In this document: positions 27,219 to 34,821 of the stretch, in pieces
How the letters are laid out: every line of letters begins with the position of its first letter
Position numbering within the stretch: position 1 is the first letter of the stretch
Assembly (NCBI GenBank): GCA_963841405.1
Contig: CAWJCM010000005.1
Location: forward strand, 1 to 64,000
Reading direction: 5' to 3'
Length of the DNA: 64,000 bases
Origin: DATBLE01 sp963841405
Lineage (GTDB): Bacteria > Actinomycetota > Thermoleophilia > Gaiellales > Gaiellaceae
Translations under genes and position numbers: made by a program
Notes under the pieces: model-generated
Database searches by the model: none
What the model was told of the DNA's origin: nothing
Seen by the model: the letters and a program-made list of their open reading frames with translations, nothing else

Positions 27219-27892
27219 CTGGGCCGCAGCACCGCGAACGGGTCGGTGACCTCGAGCTCGGAGCTGCGGAAGCGGTACACCTCGGCCGGCCTGCCGCCCG
27301 AGCGTCCGGACGGGCGCCGCTCTCCGGTGGGCTCGAGCACGGCGCGGCGGAGAAGGACGCGCTGCAGGTTGGTGGCGGAGATCTCATGGCCGAGCGCCGC
27401 GGTGTACAGCTCGCGGAGCTCGGAGACGGTGAAGGTCTCGGGCGCGAGCGCAAAGCCGAGGTTGGTATAGGAGAGCTTCGCGCGCAGGCGCTCGCGGGCG
27501 GCCAGGGCGAGCGCACCATGGTCGAACGCCGTCGGCGGGAGCCCGTCCACCCGGTGCCACTCGGTGTCCCCGGGCACGGCGGGGTCGACGCCGCTGCGGA
27601 TCAGACCGAGGTACGCGGTCGTGACCAGGCCGGTTCGCGGATCGGACCGCGTCTCGAGCTGCTCGAGATGCGAGAGCTCGCGGACGTCCACCTTCGTCGC
27701 CAGGTGCCGTCGGATCGACTCCTCGAAGGTCTCGCGCTCGAGCCGGCCTCCCGGCAGGGCCCACCGTCCCGCGAATGGCGGGCGGGCCCGGCGCCAGAGC
27801 AGCACCTGCAGCGAGCCGCTGCGGATCTGGAGCACGACTGCGACCGTCTCGTGGGCATGAGTGGTAGGCTGGTCGAGAGGTTTTCGCTTCAC
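27206..27892 (-). CDS. NrtR-like regulator (degenerate nudix plus winged helix)
   Basis: A 228-residue protein. Residues 15-145 form a nudix fold (VLLWRRARPPFAGRWALPGG) whose box is degenerate: RRHLATKVDV stands where REVxEExG is needed, so hydrolysis is unlikely. Residues 150-228 form a winged helix ending GGRPAEVYRF, the NrtR C-terminal signature. NrtR proteins repress NAD-synthesis or sugar genes and sense ADP-ribose-type ligands. No NAD gene lies nearby; the divergent BMP gene, 26 bp away, is a possible target. The start is GTG. The 3' end overlaps the treY remnant. Confidence 0.8.
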   Translation of the reverse strand: MKRKPLDQPTTHAHETVAVVLQIRSGSLQVLLWRRARPPFAGRWALPGGRLERETFEESIRRHLATKVDVRELSHLEQLETRSDPRTGLVTTAYLGLIRSGVDPAVPGDTEWHRVDGLPPTAFDHGALALAARERLRAKLSYTNLGFALAPETFTVSELRELYTAALGHEISATNLQRVLLRRAVLEPTGERRPSGRSGGRPAEVYRFRSSELEVTDPFAVLRPRARA

Positions 27893-27918
27893 AGTCGTAA
27901 ACTTAGCGGAGGAGTCCG

Positions 27919-28923
27919 ATGAAGAAGGTCCTGATTCTTGTGGCGGGGATCGCGCTGCTGGCCGCCGGCTCGGCGGGGGCCGGCGACGCTTCGCCCGCGA
28001 AGACGCTGAAGGTCGGGATGGTCACCGACTCCAGCGGGCTGAACGACCGCGGTTTCAACCACCTCGCGTACGTCGGGCTCCAACAGGCGCAGGCGCGCCT
28101 CGGGGTCACGTTCCGGGTCGCCGAGTCGCGCTCGTCGGCAGACTACATCCCGAACCTCGCGGCGTTCGCCCGCCAGGGGTACGACCTCGTCGTCGGCGTC
28201 GGCTACACGGAGATCGGCGCGATGGGGGCGGTCGCCAAGCGCTTCCCGAAGACGCGCTTCGCGATCGTCGACGTCGCGAACGGGGATCTCTCCGGCAAGC
28301 CGAAGAACGTGCTCGGCCTGCTCTTCCGGGAGGAGCAGGTCGGCTACCTCGCCGGCTACCTGGCGGGGCTCGAGGCGAAGCGGAGGCCGGGAAAGGACGT
28401 GATCAGCTCGGTCGCGGGCGAGAAGCAACCGCCGGTCGACCGCTTCATCGCCGGCTACCAGGCCGGGGCGCGGAAGGCGGATCCACGGATCACGGTCGTG
28501 AACGCGTACTCGCAGGACTTCAACGACCAGGCGAAGTGCAAGTCGATCGCGCTCAACCAGGTCTCCGCCGGGTCGGTCGCCGTGTTCGCCGTCGCCGGCG
28601 GCTGCGGCCTCGGCGCCCTCGACGCTGCCCGCGAGCGGAACGTGTGGGGGATCGGCGTGGATGCCGACCAGTCGTTCCTCGGTCCGCAAATTCTGACCAG
28701 CGCGACGAAGAAGGTCGACCGCGCGGTGTTCCTCGCCGTGCAGTCCGTGCAGAAGGGCACGTTCCGCGGCGGGAACGCCGTCTATGGGCTGCGGGAGGGC
28801 GGCGTCGCGCTCGGCAAAATCAGCCGGAAGGTGCCGAGGTCGGAGGTCGCGGCGGTCGAGCGGATCCGCAAGCAGCTGGTCGTGGGGACGATCGTCCCGC
28901 CGCGGACGATCCGAGGCAGCTAG
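27919..28923 (+). CDS. BMP-family extracytoplasmic binding protein
   Basis: A 334-residue protein with an N-terminal signal peptide (MKKVLILVAGIALLAAGSAG) and a basic-membrane-protein (PnrA/BMP) domain: VGMVTDSSGLNDRGFNHLAYVGL, then DLVVGVGYTEIGAMGAVAKRFP and GVDADQSFLGPQILTSATKK. BMP proteins bind nucleosides or related ligands for ABC uptake. The signal lacks a clear lipobox Cys, so it may be released or membrane-anchored otherwise. No ATPase or permease gene adjoins it. GGAGG sits 6 bases before the ATG. The divergent NrtR-like gene may regulate it. Confidence 0.85.
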   Translation: MKKVLILVAGIALLAAGSAGAGDASPAKTLKVGMVTDSSGLNDRGFNHLAYVGLQQAQARLGVTFRVAESRSSADYIPNLAAFARQGYDLVVGVGYTEIGAMGAVAKRFPKTRFAIVDVANGDLSGKPKNVLGLLFREEQVGYLAGYLAGLEAKRRPGKDVISSVAGEKQPPVDRFIAGYQAGARKADPRITVVNAYSQDFNDQAKCKSIALNQVSAGSVAVFAVAGGCGLGALDAARERNVWGIGVDADQSFLGPQILTSATKKVDRAVFLAVQSVQKGTFRGGNAVYGLREGGVALGKISRKVPRSEVAAVERIRKQLVVGTIVPPRTIRGS

Positions 28924-28955
28924 TCGAGGGTCTGATCCGAAGGTCTCGTCGCGCT

Positions 28956-28972
28956 TCGGCCCCCCGGGCCGA
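28956..28972. terminator. Hairpin between BMP and CoA-transferase genes
   Basis: A perfect 7-bp stem TCGGCCC/GGGCCGA with a CCC loop lies in the 57-bp gap between two convergent genes. There is no T-run, as is common in GC-rich genomes. It could serve both strands. Confidence 0.4.
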
Positions 28973-28980
28973 CCCCGGGA

Positions 28981-30147
28981 TCAGTCCCTTGTCCGGATCG
29001 CGCCTGCGGCAGCGAGCTCCGCGATTTCTGTTTCGGACAGGCCCAACTCGACGAGCACCTCGGTGGTGTGCTCGCCGAGCGCCGGCGGAGGCGACGCGTA
29101 CCCGGGCCGCTCCCCGTCGGCCGAGAACGCCGGACCGAGCGTGGTGTACGGGCCGACTCGCTGGAGGATCCCGATCGCCTCCGTCTGCGGGTCGGCGGCG
29201 ACCTCGCCGAGGTCCTGCACCGGTGCGGCCGGAACGCCGGCGGCGGCGAGCACCTCCAGCCAGGCCGCGCGAGGCCGCGTACGCAGCCGCCCGGAGAGCG
29301 CCTCGACGAGCGCCGGCCGGTTCGTCACCCGATCCGGGTTGGTCGCGAAGCGGGGATCGTCGGCCAGCCCCGGCAGCCCGACCGCATCGGCGAGGCGCCG
29401 GAAGAGTCCGTCGTTCGCGGCGGTGATCATCAACCCGCCGTCGGCCGCCGAGAAGACCTGGTACGGCGCGATCGCATGGAAGCCCGTTCCCTGCGGCGTC
29501 GGGACCGAGCCGGTCTCGATGTTGCCGATCAGGTGGTAGGAGACGAACGCGAGCGCGGTTTCCCAGAGCGAGACGTCGATCGTGCGGCCGCCGCCCTCGT
29601 GCAGGGCGGCGAGGATCGCGAACGCCGCGTACATGCCGGTGGTGTGGTCGATCAGCGAGACGCCGACGCGGACGCCGCCGCCGCCGGGCTCGCCCGTGAC
29701 GCTCATCAGCCCGCCCGCCGCCTGGAGCAGCGGGTCGTAGCCCGGCAGCTCCCGCTTCGGCCCGGTGCGCCCATACGACGAGATCGTGCAGTGGACGAGC
29801 CCGGGGTTCCGGGCTCGCAGTGCCTCGGCGCCGAGGCCGAGCTCGTCCGCCAGCCCGGGACGCAGGCTCTGGACGAAGACGTCGGCGCGATCGACGAGCC
29901 GGAGCACCACCTCCGTCCCGCGGCGCAGGTCGATCGCAGCGGAGCGTTTCCCCGAGTTCGCGGCCACGAAGAGTGTTCCGAGGTCGCCCGCAAACGGTGG
30001 GCCCCACGCGCGGGCTTCGTCACCCGACGGCGGCTCGACCTTGACCACGTCGGCGCCGAGCGCCCCCAGCAGCTGCGTGCAGGTCGGCCCGGCGTAGGAC
30101 GTGGTCACGTCGACGACCCGGACGCCGGAAAGCGGCGCGAACGCCAT
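28981..30147 (-). CDS. CaiB/BaiF (family III) CoA-transferase
   Basis: A 388-residue family III CoA-transferase, which moves CoA between carboxylic acids. The N terminus LSGVRVVDVTTSYAGPTCTQLLGALGADVVKVEPP is the classic opening, followed by FVAANSGKRSAAIDLRRG and VGVSLIDHTTGMYAAFAILA with the region of the catalytic Asp. Sequence does not give the acyl substrate. The ATG directly follows the stop of the upstream cyclase gene (TAG then ATG), so the two are co-translated; the functional link between them is unclear. Confidence 0.9.
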   Translation of the reverse strand: MAFAPLSGVRVVDVTTSYAGPTCTQLLGALGADVVKVEPPSGDEARAWGPPFAGDLGTLFVAANSGKRSAAIDLRRGTEVVLRLVDRADVFVQSLRPGLADELGLGAEALRARNPGLVHCTISSYGRTGPKRELPGYDPLLQAAGGLMSVTGEPGGGGVRVGVSLIDHTTGMYAAFAILAALHEGGGRTIDVSLWETALAFVSYHLIGNIETGSVPTPQGTGFHAIAPYQVFSAADGGLMITAANDGLFRRLADAVGLPGLADDPRFATNPDRVTNRPALVEALSGRLRTRPRAAWLEVLAAAGVPAAPVQDLGEVAADPQTEAIGILQRVGPYTTLGPAFSADGERPGYASPPPALGEHTTEVLVELGLSETEIAELAAAGAIRTRD

Positions 30148-30903
30148 CTAGAAGAACGCCACCTTGATCAGAAAGCCGATGCCGACGAGCGCACCGAGGA
30201 AGATGAACAGCGTGATCAGCCCGAGGGCGGTCAGCCCCGCCAGCTTCGCAGTCGGCGGCTTGCCGCCCGCGAGCACGGAGTTCAGCTGCGCCTCGACGAT
30301 GCTCTCGACGTGCTTGTTGATCCGCTCGCTGAAGTCGGACTTCGAGCTCTCCGTGCGCAGCATCGGGAAGTGGGCCGGCGAGCCGTCGAAGTCGAGCTGG
30401 TAGATGTGCTCTGCACGGACGTCCTTGAGCTTCTGCTCGCCCAGGTCGCGCATCGAGGCCCCCGCCGGAAGGTCCGCTCCGACAAGCGCACGTGTCGTCT
30501 CCGACAGGAGGACCTGACCGCCGTGGCCGGCCGAGCAGATCCGGGCCGCCCGCACCACGTCCATCCCGACGTACCCCTCGTCGCCGACCGCGGGCTCGCC
30601 GGTATGGAGGCCCATCCGCACCCGCACCCGCGACCCGCCCGGCCATTCGTGGGCGGCGAGGGCGCGCTGACCCGCGACCGCCGCCGCCAGTGCATCGCGC
30701 GCGCGGGCGAACGAGTAGAAGAACGCGTCACCCTGCGTGTCGACCTCTCGACCGCCGGCCGACCCGAACGCCTCCCGCAGGATCCGACGGTGATCCGCGA
30801 CCACGGTGCCGTAGACGTCGCCGAGCTCCTGCAGGAGCTTCGTCGAGCCCTCGATGTCGGTGAACAGGAACGTCACCGTTCCGGCCGGGTAGGGAGAAGA
30901 CAT
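30148..30903 (-). CDS. Class III nucleotide cyclase with C-terminal membrane anchor
   Basis: A 251-residue protein. Residues 8-180 are a class III adenylate/guanylate cyclase domain: FLFTDIEGSTKLL with metal-binding D16 and VDTQGDAFFYSF with D59. The transition-state region reads YVGMDVVRAARI; the usual Asn before RAAR is V117, while R121 is kept. A single hydrophobic helix at about 222-250 would anchor it with the catalytic domain in the cytoplasm. It may be a weak or regulatory cyclase. It is divergent from the YyaL-like gene across 22 bp and directly abuts the CoA-transferase gene. Confidence 0.82.
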   Translation of the reverse strand: MSSPYPAGTVTFLFTDIEGSTKLLQELGDVYGTVVADHRRILREAFGSAGGREVDTQGDAFFYSFARARDALAAAVAGQRALAAHEWPGGSRVRVRMGLHTGEPAVGDEGYVGMDVVRAARICSAGHGGQVLLSETTRALVGADLPAGASMRDLGEQKLKDVRAEHIYQLDFDGSPAHFPMLRTESSKSDFSERINKHVESIVEAQLNSVLAGGKPPTAKLAGLTALGLITLFIFLGALVGIGFLIKVAFF

Positions 30904-30925
30904 CGGGCGTGATTATCGTGGCGGG

Positions 30926-32812
30926 ATGAACCGCCTGGCCGAAGAGACCAGTCCGTACCTGCTCCAGCACGCCGACAATCCGGTCGACTGGTATCCGTGG
31001 GGCGACGAGGCGCTGGCGCGGGCGCGCGACGAGGACCGGCCGATCCTGCTCTCGATCGGGTACGCCGCCTGCCACTGGTGCCATGTCATGGAGCACGAGT
31101 CGTTCGAGGACGCCGAGACCGCGGCCCGGATGAACGAGGAGTTCGTGAACGTCAAGGTCGACCGGGAGGAACGGCCCGACCTGGACGCGATCTACATGGA
31201 CGCGGTGGTCGCGCTCACCGGGCACGGCGGGTGGCCGATGACCGTCTTCCTCACGCCCGAGGGCGAGCCCTTCTTCGGCGGGACGTACTTCCCGCCCTCG
31301 CCGCGCCACGGGCTGCCGAGCTTCCGCCAGGTGCTCGACGCGGTCGCTTCCGCGTACCGCGAGCGGCGGTCGGACGTCGGTCGCTCGGCGGCCCGGCTGG
31401 TCGAGGCGATCCGCTCGTCGAGCGACGCCCGGGCCACGGCCGAGCCCCTGACGGGCTCGGTGCTCTCGGAGGCGGCACGCGGCCTCGGGCGCGTGTTCGA
31501 TTCCGAGCGGGGCGGCTTCGGCGGTGCGCCGAAGTTCCCCCCTGCTTCCGTCCTTGAGTTCCTGCTCCGCCGGGGCGACCTCGACCCGGTCACCACCACG
31601 CTCGACGCGATGGCGGCGGGCGGGATGTACGACCTCGTCGGCGGCGGCTTCCATCGCTACTCGGTGGACGCCGACTGGCTCGTCCCGCACTTCGAGAAGA
31701 TGCTGTACGACAACGCGCTGCTCGTCCCCGCGTACCTGCACGCGTGGGTGGTCACGGGCGAGGACCGCTACCGGCGCGTGGCCGAGGAGACCTGCGCGTA
31801 TCTGCTCCGCGACCTGGCGCTGCCCGAGGGCGGCTTCGCCTCGTCCCAGGACGCCGACACGGACGGCGTCGAGGGACTGACGTACACGTGGACGGAGGCA
31901 GATGGCGTTCCGGCCGGGCTGCTCCGCCCGTTCGAGCACGGCCGTTCGATCATCCGGGGCGAGCTGGACCCGGAGCTGAAGGCACGTCTGCTGGACGAGC
32001 GCTCGCGCCGCCCGCAGCCGACCCGCGACGACAAGGCGATCGCCGCCTGGAACGGTCTGGCCCTTGCAGCCCTGGCCGAGGCCGGCCGGCGGCTCCCGGG
32101 TGACACTGTGTTACAAGCCGCCGAGCGGCTCGGGAACTTCCTGCTCAGCGAGCTTTCGTCGGCGGACGGTCGCCTCTTCCGCACCTGGCGGAACGGGCGG
32201 GCGAGCATTGCCGGCTACCTCGAGGACTACGCCGACGTGGCGCACGGGCTCTACGAGCTGCACGTGGCGACGGGTGACCTCCGCTGGCTGGAGGAGTCGA
32301 ACCGCCTGGCCCGTCTGGCCGTCGAGCTCTTCGCCGACGAGGAGCGCGGCGGCTTCTTCATGGCCGCCCACGACGCGGAGCCGCTCGTCGCCCGGACGAA
32401 GGACCTCGACGACAACCCGGTGCCTTCCGGGAACTCGATGCTCGCGTTCGTGCTCCTCCGGCTCGCGCGGATCTACGGCGACGACGAGCTCGAGCATCGA
32501 GCCGCCGGGGTGTTGCGGCTGCTGAACCCCAACCTGAGTCGGATCCCGACAGCCTTCGGCTGGGCGCTCTGCGCGCTCGACCTGTACCTGTCGCCGCCGC
32601 GGGAGCTGGCGATCCTCGGCAGCCCGGACGACGACGTCGCCCGTGCCGCCCTCGCGCCGTTCGAGCCGAACGCGGTCGTCGCCTTCGGCCCGAGCGAGGA
32701 CGTGCCTCTGCTTGCGCACAAGGCGCGCGTCGACGGCAAGGCGACGCTCTACGTCTGCGAGCGCTTCGCCTGCCTCGCGCCGGTGACGGACGCATCAGCG
32801 GTACAGATCTAG
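30926..32812 (+). CDS. YyaL/spermatogenesis-associated-20-like thioredoxin-fold protein
   Basis: A 628-residue protein with an N-terminal thioredoxin-like DUF255 domain (1-165: YLLQHADNPVDWYPWGDEA, then C49-H-W-C52) and a large (alpha/alpha) barrel resembling N-acylglucosamine epimerase/cellobiose epimerase (about 190-560; MYDLVGGGFHRYSVDADWLVPHFEKMLYDNA). The family is widespread but its activity is not established; redox or sugar-modifying roles have been suggested from the folds. The length matches bacterial YyaL proteins. Its stop overlaps that of the convergent oxidoreductase gene by 4 bases. Confidence 0.88.
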   Translation: MNRLAEETSPYLLQHADNPVDWYPWGDEALARARDEDRPILLSIGYAACHWCHVMEHESFEDAETAARMNEEFVNVKVDREERPDLDAIYMDAVVALTGHGGWPMTVFLTPEGEPFFGGTYFPPSPRHGLPSFRQVLDAVASAYRERRSDVGRSAARLVEAIRSSSDARATAEPLTGSVLSEAARGLGRVFDSERGGFGGAPKFPPASVLEFLLRRGDLDPVTTTLDAMAAGGMYDLVGGGFHRYSVDADWLVPHFEKMLYDNALLVPAYLHAWVVTGEDRYRRVAEETCAYLLRDLALPEGGFASSQDADTDGVEGLTYTWTEADGVPAGLLRPFEHGRSIIRGELDPELKARLLDERSRRPQPTRDDKAIAAWNGLALAALAEAGRRLPGDTVLQAAERLGNFLLSELSSADGRLFRTWRNGRASIAGYLEDYADVAHGLYELHVATGDLRWLEESNRLARLAVELFADEERGGFFMAAHDAEPLVARTKDLDDNPVPSGNSMLAFVLLRLARIYGDDELEHRAAGVLRLLNPNLSRIPTAFGWALCALDLYLSPPRELAILGSPDDDVARAALAPFEPNAVVAFGPSEDVPLLAHKARVDGKATLYVCERFACLAPVTDASAVQI

Positions 32813-33882
32813 ACGACGAAGGTCTCGGGCCGTGTCGCGCCGCGCGCGAAGCGTGCGACGTCGAACGCCGAGAGGTCGAGCGTCGGCTCTCGGCCTGTGA
32901 TCAGCTCCGCGACGTGCTCGCCGACCGCGGGCGCCTGCTGGAAGCCGTGACCGGAAAAGCCGGTGGCATAGAAGAAGCCGTCCGGCTCGGCCACGCGGCC
33001 GACCAGCGCATTGTGGTCGGGACTCAGCTCGTAGTATCCCCACCACGAGGTCTGGACTGGCAGCTCCTCCAGCAGCGGCAGCCGGCGCAGGCCGTGCTCG
33101 GCGACCTCTTCGAGCGTCTGCTCCTTGCCGCCGAAGACGATCCCCGGGCCTTCGCGGTGGAAGTAGAAGGACGTCGAGAAGTCGATCGTCAGCGGCAGCC
33201 GCTCGGGAAGGCCGCCGTCGCCGGGAGAAAACCAGATCCGGCGCTTCTCCCCCTCGACCGGCAGGTCGACGCCGGCCATCGCCGCCACCTCGTGCGACCA
33301 TGCCCCGGCGCAGCACACGAGCGTCTCGCAGCCGATCAGCCCCTTCGACGTTTCGACGCCTGCCACGCGCCCGCCCTCGACATGCACGCCGCTGACCTCG
33401 CAACCCTGCCGGACGTCGATCCCGGCCGCGTACCACTGGACGACCGACTCCGGCGACGCGTACCCGTCCAGCTCGCAGAAGGTCGCGGCCAGCAGTCCCT
33501 GCGGCTGAAGCTGGGGGACGATCTCGAGCGCCTCCGCCACCGAAAGCTCCCGCGACGGAACGCCGAGCCGCTGCTGGAGCGCCAGCGCCTCGCGGAAGGT
33601 CGTGACGTCCTCCTCGCGGTCGAGCAGGAAGAGGTAGCCGTAGCGGCGGAAGTCGATCGCGTCCATCCGCTCGAACTCGGCCATCGAGCGGAGGGCGATC
33701 CGGATGTTCAGCTCGTCCGAGAACTGGGCACGGATCCCGCCGGCCGAGCGCGAGGTGGACCCGGCCGCGAGCGAGTCGCGCTCGAGCAGTACCACGTCGT
33801 CGGCACCGAGCTCCCGGAGGTGCCAGGCGACGCTCGCTCCCATCGCCCCGCCTCCCACGATCACCACGTCGTGCGTCTCCAT
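32809..33882 (-). CDS. FAD-dependent amine/sarcosine oxidase-like oxidoreductase (DAO family)
   Basis: A 357-residue flavoprotein with the FAD-binding VVIVGGGAMGASVAWHL (6-22), LLERDSLAAGSTSRSAGGIR (the ARSGG-like flavin loop) and the C-terminal FFYATGFSGHGFQQAPAVGE typical of glycine/sarcosine oxidases and related dehydrogenases. It probably oxidises a secondary or primary amino acid. The start was set at METHDVV (33882), because the longer frame would read through one of the palindromic repeats. No partner genes are near. Confidence 0.87.
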   Translation of the reverse strand: METHDVVIVGGGAMGASVAWHLRELGADDVVLLERDSLAAGSTSRSAGGIRAQFSDELNIRIALRSMAEFERMDAIDFRRYGYLFLLDREEDVTTFREALALQQRLGVPSRELSVAEALEIVPQLQPQGLLAATFCELDGYASPESVVQWYAAGIDVRQGCEVSGVHVEGGRVAGVETSKGLIGCETLVCCAGAWSHEVAAMAGVDLPVEGEKRRIWFSPGDGGLPERLPLTIDFSTSFYFHREGPGIVFGGKEQTLEEVAEHGLRRLPLLEELPVQTSWWGYYELSPDHNALVGRVAEPDGFFYATGFSGHGFQQAPAVGEHVAELITGREPTLDLSAFDVARFARGATRPETFVV

Positions 33883-33894
33883 CGGCGTGGGCCA

Positions 33895-33922
33895 CTTTAC
33901 GGTGCCAGGCACTGTTAAGACG
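33895..33922. repeat. 28-bp palindromic direct repeat, copy 1
   Basis: A 28-bp sequence centred on GTGCCAGGCACT that recurs at 33952-33979 with one difference (G33901 versus A33958). It forms an imperfect inverted repeat with 12-nt arms around one central A. It lies just upstream of the FAD oxidoreductase start, between divergent genes. Confidence 0.85.
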
Positions 33923-33951
33923 CCGTCTCCGTTTCAGGCAAACACCAGCCT

Positions 33952-33979
33952 CTTTACAGTGCCAGGCACTGTTAAGACG
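33952..33979. repeat. 28-bp palindromic direct repeat, copy 2
   Basis: The second copy, 29 bp after the first and ending 12 bp before the livG-like start. Its inner arms ACAGTGCC/GGCACTGT are perfect 8-mers and extend to 12 with one mismatch. Two copies in one short intergenic gap resemble REP/BIME arrangements; an operator for a dimeric repressor is the alternative. Confidence 0.85.
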
Positions 33980-33991
33980 TAGGGTGCGCGG

Positions 33992-34702
33992 GTGGCGCTG
34001 CTCGAGGTGAAGAACGTCACCCGGCGGTTCGGCGGCATCGTCGCCCTCGACGACGTGTCGTTCGACGTGGACGCGGGTCGGATCGTCGGGCTGATCGGGC
34101 CGAACGGCGCCGGGAAGACGACGGCGTTCAACGTGATCAGCCGGCTCTACCGACCCGACAGCGGGGAGCTGCACTTCGAGGGCGAGACGCTGCTGTCGAC
34201 GCCGCCGCACCGCGTCGTCGCGCGCGGCATCGCACGTACCTTCCAGAATCTCGAGCTGTTCAAGACCATGACCGTGCGCGAGAACATCGTCGTCGGAACG
34301 CACACCCGCGCCGGCAAGCACTCGGTCGACGAGATCATCGAGTACGTGGGCATCGGCGACGTCGCCGAGCGCCCCGCGGGCACGCTTCCCTACGCGGTCC
34401 TGAAGCGGGTCGAGACCGCCCGGGCGCTGGCCTCCGGTCCACGCCTCCTGCTACTCGACGAGCCGGCCGGCGGTCTGTCGCACGAGGAGGTCGAGCAGCT
34501 CGCTGCATTCATCGGGCGCATGCGCGAGGACTTCGACCTGACCGTTCTGCTCGTCGAGCACCACATGAACCTGGTCATGGGCGTGTCCGACCAGGTGCAC
34601 GTGCTCGACTTCGGCCGCAAGATCGCCGCCGGGACGCCGGAGGAGGTCCAGCGCGACCCTGCAGTGATCGAGGCCTACCTGGGCTCGGAAGAAGCGGCCT
34701 GA
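33992..34702 (+). CDS. Orphan branched-chain amino acid-type ABC ATPase (LivG-like)
   Basis: A 236-residue ABC ATPase of the LivG branch: Walker A GPNGAGKT (36-43), the characteristic long FQNLELFKTMTVRENIVVG segment, Walker B LLLLDEPAGG and the switch His in LLVEHHMNLVM. The signature region LPYAVLKRVETARAL departs from the usual YGxQKRLEIARAL, so coupling may be altered. The start is GTG. No LivF, LivH/M permease or binding protein is adjacent, so the gene is either a leftover or served by an unlinked permease. Confidence 0.85.
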   Translation: MALLEVKNVTRRFGGIVALDDVSFDVDAGRIVGLIGPNGAGKTTAFNVISRLYRPDSGELHFEGETLLSTPPHRVVARGIARTFQNLELFKTMTVRENIVVGTHTRAGKHSVDEIIEYVGIGDVAERPAGTLPYAVLKRVETARALASGPRLLLLDEPAGGLSHEEVEQLAAFIGRMREDFDLTVLLVEHHMNLVMGVSDQVHVLDFGRKIAAGTPEEVQRDPAVIEAYLGSEEAA

Positions 34703-34755
34703 CGGCCGAACGAGCGGCGTGGTCTATCTCGTGCTACGGGCTAGGGGCGGATCGC

Positions 34756-34780
34756 TTCACCTAGGTGAATCGGACGTCCG
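34756..34780. promoter_or_regulatory. Adjacent palindromes upstream of the NDH-2/pentose phosphate operon
   Basis: A perfect 14-bp palindrome TTCACCTAGGTGAA (34756-34769) is followed one base later by a perfect 10-bp palindrome CGGACGTCCG (34771-34780). They lie 41 bp before the NDH-2 start, inside a 119-bp gap, and are good candidates for a repressor site controlling the operon. The regulator is unknown. Confidence 0.5.
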
Positions 34781-34821
34781 GCGGCGGCGGCTCACCTACG
34801 AATGCGCGAAGCTCGGCCTCG

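Noticed and set aside
27893..27918. NrtR operator in the NrtR-like/BMP gap
   Set aside because: The 26 bp hold a ribosome site and no clear palindrome; nothing supports a specific operator.
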